Part shown: positions 58,311 to 64,000 of the stretch, one piece after another | How positions within the stretch are numbered: the first letter of the stretch is position 1 | Layout of the letters: each line of letters opens with the position of its first letter | Source: an uncultured Saprospiraceae bacterium | GTDB taxonomy: Bacteria > Bacteroidota > Bacteroidia > Chitinophagales > Saprospiraceae | NCBI GenBank assembly: GCA_938001865.1 | Contig: CALLAW010000040.1 | Coordinates: 1 to 64,000, forward strand | Reading direction: 5' to 3' | DNA length: 64,000 nucleotides | Made by a program: the position numbers and the translations under genes | The notes under the pieces: model-generated | Told to the model about the DNA's origin: nothing | Database searches by the model: none | The model's input: the letters and a program-made list of their open reading frames with translations, nothing else

Positions 58311-58370
58311 AGTTTTGGTTATTAAATTGAGTATTGCCCGAGATCCCCAATCTCGGGCTACTTTTTTTTT
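58311..58370 (+). ncRNA. Putative small RNA B (about 58 nt), paralogous to A
   Basis: AGTTTTGGTTATTAAA (58311-58326) matches the block of unit A at 15 of 16 positions, followed after 9 nt by the hairpin GCCCGAGAT/ATCTCGGGC and nine T. No coding gene on this strand lies between terminator A and this one, so the hairpin needs a transcript of its own. The promoter match is weaker (TTG 58277, TATATCGA 58298). Confidence 0.4.
58336..58370 (+). terminator. Orphan intrinsic terminator B
   Basis: GCCCGAGAT (58336-58344), loop CCCCA, ATCTCGGGC (58350-58358), TAC and nine T. It points rightward, away from mqnD and against the leftward adhesin gene, whose own transcript would not meet a T-run here. Confidence 0.85.
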
Positions 58371-58450
58371 ATACCTTATTTACCGTGTTGGGTTCTGACA
58401 TGACGACTCAGAGATCACATCATTCTTAACTATTATCCCCCATATAAGGA

Positions 58451-61400
58451 TTACAGTTTACTCCATCTTACACTATAGCTTTTGTTGTCTATAGAGATTC
58501 TGGTGAGATATACTCCTGGTTGATATTGGCTGATATCTATTCTGAGATCTTTTGGATTATTTTCTATCGTTAGTCTCTGTCCTTGGAGAGAGTAGATCTC
58601 AATTGAGTTTATTTCATTTTGGCTATGACCATCTAAGCTAAAATCTATCGTAGAGCTAGCTGGATTAGGGCTAGCGACTAACTTGAACTTTTGTTCGTCG
58701 ATATCTTGGACCTGTGAACTCACTTTTTCTTCTATCATAATTGGATCTGATACCAATTCGCAGCCATTATTATCAATAATTATTGCCTGATATTCACCTG
58801 GCATGAGATCAGTCAGATCAGTAGTGTTATAGTCTGTCAGCACACCATCTAAGTACCAATCGATCTGATATGGGAGGACACCACCGGTAATACTTGTAGA
58901 GATACTTCCATCATTACCATCTACTGTGAGCTCATCCACGATTGCATTTACACTTAGTGCTATGATTGATGGTTCTTCGATGACAACAGTAGTACTTGTC
59001 AGACATCCGTCTTGATCTATTGCTACTACATCATACTCACCGGCTGAGAGCTGATCTAAGCTTCCTCCATTGGCACTGACCTCGGTATAGACAACACCAT
59101 TATCATCAATGATAATCTCACCATCACTGCCGCCAAAGCAGCTGACTGAGATCACTGTTGCTGAGAGCGGGACTTCTGCAAGTCGAGTTACTGAGAACGA
59201 ACAGAGAGTGGAGTTGTTACTATTATCAGTCCCCATATAACTTACAACTGTCGTGCCCACCTCAAAGGGTGCTTGACTCTCTTGTCCTTCGGTGAGGGTG
59301 AGGGTTACAGACTCTCCGCAGTTATCCTCTGCTGTGAGAGTGTAGATTACTTCTTGGCAGTATGCGACCGTGAGATCAGATGGACAGTTGATGATAGGCG
59401 GTGATACATCATCGACGGTGAGGGTAGTGGTGCCGATCGCAAAGTTGCCAGATTCGTCTGCAACTCGGATGTCTACTTGATATGTTGCAGTGCCACAGAG
59501 TACTACGGGTTCGTACTCGTAGGTAAATGTCAAGCTCGTACAATTATCACTCGATGCAAGGTTATAAGCAATTGGATCAGGAAGGATGATTCCACCTGTC
59601 TCTGAGATCTCAATTGTTAATGGTTGGAGATCGACTATTGGCTTGATGTCATCTTCATATCCAGTCGTAATACCTGCACTGACCTGACACCCGTTCTGAT
59701 CAGTGACCGTGATTGACGTGAACTCTGATCCAAGATCAGTATCAGGAGAGTTACTACCGCCTTCCCAGACATACAGATATGGTGGTGATCCTCCCATGAC
59801 GATCGCAGTAGCCAGACCATCTTGTGTATCGGTACACGTCGGTATTGAATTGACTTGGATATCGATCGTCAAGGCACTTGGTTCTGTGATAGTGATTGAT
59901 TGTTGTGTAACACAATTGGCAGAGTCAGTAGCTGTCACTGTATAACTGCCAGCTCTCAATTGATTAGCCTCTTGAGGGATATTATCTTCATTGAGTACAG
60001 TGATGTCAAATGGGGGAATACCATTGATAACTTCGATACTCACACTTCCATCATCGTCTCCATTACAATTGACATGAGTGACTACAGTATTGATCTCTAT
60101 GAGACATCCACCAGCATTGACATTCTCGGCAATAGTGAGTTGACAACCAAGGTCGTCAGTGATCAAGCATGTATAGTTTCCAGGTGACAGACCAGTAAGA
60201 GTTGCTAGAGTATCTCCATTACTCCAGAGATAAGAGTAACTCCCGCTGCCTCCTTGTGTAGTGAGAGCAATAGACCCATCATTGATGCCTGTCTCTGACT
60301 CTGGAGTCACGACTGAAGTGTAAGAGAGCAATTCATTTTGCATGACAGGAATCAATCTTGTCACAGAACACCCAAGAGTATCTGTAACAGTAAGTGCATA
60401 TGTATCAGCGGTCAACCCATCAATATCTTGAGCTGTACTCCCAGTATTCCATTGGAATACATAACCACCATGACCGCCTATGGCTGATGTGACAATCTCT
60501 CCAGTAGCATCTCCATAGCAATCTACGTCTGTTACATCCTCTACAACGATGATAAGTGGGAGTACATCCGGTATTGTCACCAGAAAGCTATCGACACAAC
60601 TCTTGCTATCAACGACTGTCACCTGATACTGTCCAGAGACTAAGTCAGTGATCGTATCTCCTACCAGGTCCTCTGGCCAGAAATAAAAGTATGGACTCAC
60701 TCCACCAGTGGCATGTACTGCTACCAAACTTGTAGTATCATCATAGCAGATCGGCGGCACCAATGTATCTATCGTCAAATCAATCGCTAGCGGCTCTACA
60801 ATCTCATAAGTCTGAGCAGCACTACAGCCAGTCGCATCGATAACAGTATAGGTATATAATCCTGGACATAGATCAGTCAATCTACTAGCAGTCGTACCTG
60901 TAGACCATGATCCTGTGACATTAGTATTATTCGCTAGTCCGGCCTCTAAGATTCCATCACAATCCCCAATACAACTTACAGGAGTATTCTCTATAAGTAT
61001 GATCTCGAGGTCTTCAGAACAGTTCACTGTGATAGAGTCTACCTGCATGCAGCCTAGACTATCAGTAACCATTACCGTATATGTAGCACAAGTATCGATC
61101 ATTAATGTAGAGAGGGTGCTCCCATCGCTCCACTCATATGTGTCGTACTCTTCAGTAAGGCTAAGTTGCACTGGATTGCCAGGACAGATTACTGAAGGAC
61201 CGCTGATGCTAAATGGTGTCACTTGTAACTCTACGATATCAATATAAGCTATACCTGTACAGCCAGCCGCATCGGATACTACTACGTTATAGTTATTAGG
61301 ACTGTCGACGGTGATCGTATCTGTCAAGTCGCCAGTACTCCAAGAGTAGGTTGCATACCCTCCTGTTGCAACAAGCTGAGTACTCGTCCCTTCACAATAT

Positions 61401-62431
61401 TCGGTATCCCCTTCAATAGTCACGGGGAGTCCTTCTTCGGAGACTGTTACGAGTGTGTTAGCAATACATCCATTATTATCCATGACTTGGACATTGTACA
61501 ATCCAGCTATCAGGTTGATAGCTAATGGTCCTACTTGTCCATCTGACCAACTGTATTGATAAGGTGGATTGCCTCCACTTGCCTCTAATTCTACTTCGCC
61601 GTTTAACCCATTGAGACAGAGTGGAGAATTATTTGAGATTTCATCGATTTGGATTTCTGTCGGCTCTTCAAGTATCACAGCCAGAGTTGTTGTATTGTCA
61701 TTACTATCAGTAATTTCTACCGTAGTTTCACCTGCTTCTAATTCAACAGCAGGGTTCGTATTTTCTCCATTCTCCCAATCATAGAAGTAGGGTGGTGTCC
61801 CACCTGTAACATTTAATGTTACTTCTCCATCCTGTCCTTGGTAGCAACTTGGATCTATTTGACTTGCTATTGTAGCCTCCAAAGTCACGTTACTTGCATT
61901 GATAGTTGTAGATTCGCTGATGACCCTTACTCTATCATTGCCGCTGCCCGACCCATTGCCAATCACACCTGCGGCATGCATTGTCACTTCAGTTCCTTGA
62001 GGGAGGTTAGGTGCTGTCCAATCAGCAGTCCAAGTAAGCGGTGCTCCATTGAACGGATTCATCCCACTATGCTCATGATATTCTCTGCCACTTGAGGTCA
62101 TAAACGTGGACCCTGTTGATGCATTGGCTAGGTCTCCTGCATTGGCATTGTTGTCATCTATGGCTACCCACTGGAATCCACCACGGGAGGCGGCACCATT
62201 GGGATTGGTCAGTGTAATTGTAATCGGATAAGTAGTGTTAGCATCCACGGATGTAGGAAGACCAGTGATGGTCAATTCTCCATCTAGAGCTTGATTACTA
62301 CCAGTATGGCATTGGTTACAAGTATTTTCTCCAGGTGCTCCAGTTTTTCCATTTGGAGGATTACTAGAGAATGAGAGCAATAGCACTGCAATACCAAGAC
62401 AGAAGGCAATGAGTTGTAATTTATTAGTCAT
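58451..62431 (-). CDS. Giant SprB-repeat surface adhesin with CxxCH domain and T9SS sorting domain
   Basis: 1326 residues. Signal peptide 1-22; a choice-of-anchor/Reeler-type domain (about 28-180) that opens with ENTCNQCHTG, a CxxCH haem-c motif at 38-42. Then about ten SprB-type repeats of roughly 75 residues (pattern CxGxxDGxxxxxxxGGxxPYxYxWxxG...LxxGxYxVxVxDxxGC), an Ig-like unit, an HYR domain (about 1015-1095: PPIINCPSDLTVAYC), two more SprB repeats and the type A sorting domain (KLVASPNPASSTIDFSL to VRWSKL). SprB carries gliding motility in Flavobacterium; this much smaller protein may be an adhesin. Upstream is a 572-nt gap with a large hairpin in its probable leader. Confidence 0.88.
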   Translation of the reverse strand: MTNKLQLIAFCLGIAVLLLSFSSNPPNGKTGAPGENTCNQCHTGSNQALDGELTITGLPTSVDANTTYPITITLTNPNGAASRGGFQWVAIDDNNANAGDLANASTGSTFMTSSGREYHEHSGMNPFNGAPLTWTADWTAPNLPQGTEVTMHAAGVIGNGSGSGNDRVRVISESTTINASNVTLEATIASQIDPSCYQGQDGEVTLNVTGGTPPYFYDWENGENTNPAVELEAGETTVEITDSNDNTTTLAVILEEPTEIQIDEISNNSPLCLNGLNGEVELEASGGNPPYQYSWSDGQVGPLAINLIAGLYNVQVMDNNGCIANTLVTVSEEGLPVTIEGDTEYCEGTSTQLVATGGYATYSWSTGDLTDTITVDSPNNYNVVVSDAAGCTGIAYIDIVELQVTPFSISGPSVICPGNPVQLSLTEEYDTYEWSDGSTLSTLMIDTCATYTVMVTDSLGCMQVDSITVNCSEDLEIILIENTPVSCIGDCDGILEAGLANNTNVTGSWSTGTTASRLTDLCPGLYTYTVIDATGCSAAQTYEIVEPLAIDLTIDTLVPPICYDDTTSLVAVHATGGVSPYFYFWPEDLVGDTITDLVSGQYQVTVVDSKSCVDSFLVTIPDVLPLIIVVEDVTDVDCYGDATGEIVTSAIGGHGGYVFQWNTGSTAQDIDGLTADTYALTVTDTLGCSVTRLIPVMQNELLSYTSVVTPESETGINDGSIALTTQGGSGSYSYLWSNGDTLATLTGLSPGNYTCLITDDLGCQLTIAENVNAGGCLIEINTVVTHVNCNGDDDGSVSIEVINGIPPFDITVLNEDNIPQEANQLRAGSYTVTATDSANCVTQQSITITEPSALTIDIQVNSIPTCTDTQDGLATAIVMGGSPPYLYVWEGGSNSPDTDLGSEFTSITVTDQNGCQVSAGITTGYEDDIKPIVDLQPLTIEISETGGIILPDPIAYNLASSDNCTSLTFTYEYEPVVLCGTATYQVDIRVADESGNFAIGTTTLTVDDVSPPIINCPSDLTVAYCQEVIYTLTAEDNCGESVTLTLTEGQESQAPFEVGTTVVSYMGTDNSNNSTLCSFSVTRLAEVPLSATVISVSCFGGSDGEIIIDDNGVVYTEVSANGGSLDQLSAGEYDVVAIDQDGCLTSTTVVIEEPSIIALSVNAIVDELTVDGNDGSISTSITGGVLPYQIDWYLDGVLTDYNTTDLTDLMPGEYQAIIIDNNGCELVSDPIMIEEKVSSQVQDIDEQKFKLVASPNPASSTIDFSLDGHSQNEINSIEIYSLQGQRLTIENNPKDLRIDISQYQPGVYLTRISIDNKSYSVRWSKL

Positions 62432-62495
62432 AATTACTTAAATATCAAATAAACAATCGGAGTGGATATCACACTTAAGATTACTCTTGAGTAGC

Positions 62496-62542
62496 ACTCT
62501 GTATTATCAAAAAATACCGATGTATTATGGATAATACGGAGT
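62496..62542 (-). promoter_or_regulatory. Two-tier stem-loop upstream of the SprB-repeat adhesin
   Basis: ACTCTGTATTATC (62496-62508) pairs with GATAATACGGAGT (62530-62542) at 12 of 13 positions; inside the 21-nt loop AATAC (62513-62517) pairs with GTATT (62522-62526). It lies 65-111 nt upstream of the adhesin start, so it may sit in the mRNA leader or be an operator. No T-run on either strand. Confidence 0.5.
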
Positions 62543-62639
62543 AAAATAAGACTCCATACCTTATAGGTGTGCCAAAAGCTGTGCTAGACACCCGTTTAAA
62601 TAACATTAACTGAGATATGTCAGGTGTATTTTTTAGATG

Positions 62640-62659
62640 AGTGATATTTCAGTGATATT
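62640..62659. repeat. Tandem AGTGATATT repeats, one helical turn apart
   Basis: AGTGATATT at 62640-62648 and 62651-62659, an 11-nt period. Same-face direct repeats of this kind are typical of response-regulator sites. It lies about 210 nt upstream of the adhesin gene. Confidence 0.35.
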
Positions 62660-63003
62660 ACCCACTCACTCTCATACAGATAAGGATTTACCCTAATTGT
62701 AATATGAGATTCTATAGAGTATTTTTATTCAGTGGATCACATCCTACTCTCATTAGCAATGATAGTCTGAGATGACTTGACTGCATGATAGAGGTATGAG
62801 ACTCTATACCTTAATGCTAAAATAATATCCATTAGTGTGTATACAGCTCATTGGTACTCTATATACTGCGTCTAGAGTTAGAGGTAGGAGAGGTTTACAA
62901 GAGAATTAGCAAGTAGTAGATGTTTAGCAACAGGGATACGTTAGAGAATCATATTCTCTTGTCAAGTACGGAATCAGATATTCATAACGATGATCTGAAA
63001 CTT

Positions 63004-63213
63004 TTAATCTAATATTCCCTCATCCGTTAGTAACTGTATTGCCTCTTCTGCTCTTTCTTTAGAGACATAGAGTTGGATATTACCGAAGAGCCCAGCATGA
63101 GCAGAGTCCATTTTGTTAACTGAGACAGCTTCGATACCAGCTTCTTGTAGGATATGCTTAGCTGACATGATCTTGAGTTGCGAGACACTGATTAAGATTC
63201 TATTTTCATTCAT
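63004..63213 (-). CDS. DUF2007 small protein
   Basis: 69 residues. RILISVSQLKIMSAKHILQEAGIEAVSVNKMDSAHAG and a final helix ERAEEAIQLLTDEG match DUF2007, a ferredoxin-like GlnB-resembling fold of unknown function, often called a putative signal-transducing protein. Cytoplasmic. It is 45 nt downstream of the TPR gene on the same strand, so an operon is likely. Confidence 0.8.
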   Translation of the reverse strand: MNENRILISVSQLKIMSAKHILQEAGIEAVSVNKMDSAHAGLFGNIQLYVSKERAEEAIQLLTDEGILD

Positions 63214-63258
63214 GGCATATCTACTTTAGGTGTGACACTCTGGTGAGGACATGATTTT

Positions 63259-64000
63259 TTATTGCTGCTTGCTTTCTATCATTTTCAGGATTTCCTCATT
63301 TGATTTTCCGAGATTTCCGATAAGGAATTCTACATCATCAGCAAGGTCATGGCTTGGATATTTCTTCAGAAACTCTTCGTAGAAGACCTTAGCTCCATTG
63401 TCATTATTGAGTTCATTCTCTAAGATAAATCCTTTGAGGAATAAGGCAGTTGGTGCCTTTGCATGGGTAGGATATTTGTCTATCAACCAGTCAAAGAGAG
63501 CAAACGACTTATTGAAGCTCTTCAAACTTTTAGCAACTTCGCCAGCATTGAAGAGGTGTGTAGGTGTCTCAGGGTTATCGGGCATGACCATAGCATACGC
63601 TTCACAAGCATCTACATAGTCTCTTGCATTCTCTTCGTTGAGACTATATCTCGTGGGATTTTCACTGATTTTATTTCTGAGATTTGTGATGTAAGCTTGG
63701 ATATCATCAATGGGACTACTGATGAGAGCTGAGGCTTCATTCTTTTGCTCTGGAGTGACATCTAGTCTATTGTATCCGTAGAGGAGGACATCAGCTGCCC
63801 CATTTTTATTTGCAGATTTGAGGACTTTAGCTAATGCTAATGCTTTATTTGGATCAGCATTAGGTCCGACCGTCTTGAGGTAGGTGTTGAGTAGACTTGC
63901 TTGCATCGATGTTTCCTTCAATGTGTTGGCTACGTCTAATCCTGATTCGAGGAGAACTTTTTTTTCTTTTACAGGAGTATCCTTGTTAAGAGCAGTCTTG
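63259..64000 (-). CDS. TPR-repeat protein, 5' end outside the window (partial)
   Basis: The reading frame is open from 63261 to the window edge (first full codon at 63999, Lys-Thr-Ala-Leu-Asn), so the N-terminus is missing; 247 residues are visible. TPR-like helical pairs: NPETPTHLFNAGEVAKSLKS, SFALFDWLIDKYPTHAKAPTALFLKG and GAKVFYEEFLKKYPSHDLADDVEFLI, similar to outer-membrane assembly or tol-pal-type tetratricopeptide proteins. The Lys/Glu-rich part just inside the edge (VKEKKVLLES) may be a linker after an N-terminal signal or anchor. Role unknown. Confidence 0.75.
   Translation of the reverse strand, partial: KTALNKDTPVKEKKVLLESGLDVANTLKETSMQASLLNTYLKTVGPNADPNKALALAKVLKSANKNGAADVLLYGYNRLDVTPEQKNEASALISSPIDDIQAYITNLRNKISENPTRYSLNEENARDYVDACEAYAMVMPDNPETPTHLFNAGEVAKSLKSFNKSFALFDWLIDKYPTHAKAPTALFLKGFILENELNNDNGAKVFYEEFLKKYPSHDLADDVEFLIGNLGKSNEEILKMIESKQQ

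Larger units (their letters stand above)
62432..63003. other. 572-nt non-coding gap, structured
   Basis: No frame with protein-like features on either strand. It holds a 13-bp stem-loop (62496-62542), two AGTGATATT direct repeats 11 nt apart (62640-62659), a GGTAT/ATACC hairpin (62793-62810) and a 7-bp hairpin AGAGAAT/ATTCTCT (62943-62959) downstream of the DUF2007 gene. Probably the control region of the adhesin gene. Confidence 0.5.

Overview
This window is a chromosomal segment of a Bacteroidota bacterium. Four things point there: seven secreted proteins ending in the C-terminal type IX secretion (T9SS) sorting domain, a SusC/SusD pair, Bacteroidota-type promoter boxes (TTG, about 20 nt, TAnnTTTG), and the phylum's usual run tRNA-Thr/Tyr/Gly, tuf, tRNA-Trp, secE, nusG, rplKAJL, rpoBC. 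A dihydroxynaphthoate synthase of the futalosine menaquinone route (MqnD), a lycopene cyclase (CrtY) and SprB-type repeats would fit a Saprospiria- or Cytophagia-like aquatic organism. That finer placement is an inference. I see no prophage, insertion sequence, CRISPR array or plasmid module.

Layout. 0-8 kb: a lipoprotein derived from a GH13 amylase but lacking its catalytic residues, an unrecognised helical protein, a DUF4296 lipoprotein, an NhaC-type antiporter with an added extracytoplasmic domain, and a large FG-GAP T9SS protein. 8-31 kb: metabolism and maintenance (PnuC, HscA, queuosine-precursor transporter, CtlX-type hydrolase, 3-hydroxyacyl-CoA dehydrogenase, BadF-type kinase with PfkA, CrtY, UbiX, FolC, an OmpR-type two-component pair, SucC, HemH, Psd, CdsA, PdxJ), interspersed with T9SS cargo (lamin-tail protein, M4 and M43 metallopeptidases). 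31.7-41.8 kb: a SusC-SusD operon with two unrecognised secreted partners, then a convergent pair of T9SS proteins (arylsulfotransferase-like and CRTAC1/ASPIC-like). 41.8-56.1 kb: a XerC-type recombinase, four tRNAs, and the translation/transcription operon through rpoC. 56.1-64 kb: MnmD, MqnD, a gap with two tandem small-RNA-like units, a giant SprB-repeat T9SS adhesin with a CxxCH motif, a structured non-coding gap, a DUF2007 protein and a TPR protein cut by the window edge.

How the genes fit together. The two-component genes, folC and ubiX (perhaps crtY) read leftward as one close-packed set. cdsA and psd form a phospholipid operon, and the BadF-type kinase and pfkA form another pair. UbiX supplies prenyl-FMN, which would serve a UbiD-type decarboxylase, possibly in the same futalosine pathway as MqnD. 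Many neighbouring genes overlap at their 3' ends (DUF4296/NhaC, pnuC/hscA, hemH/psd, arylsulfotransferase/CRTAC1). Two divergent pairs have almost touching start codons.

The most unusual signals are the paired small-RNA-like units at 58.03-58.37 kb, the consensus promoter that would give xerC a nearly leaderless mRNA, the pseudo-amylase, a perfect 22-nt palindrome at 1441-1462, an L1-site mimic before rplA, and a stem-loop before rpoB. None of this has been tested by database search, because none was available.
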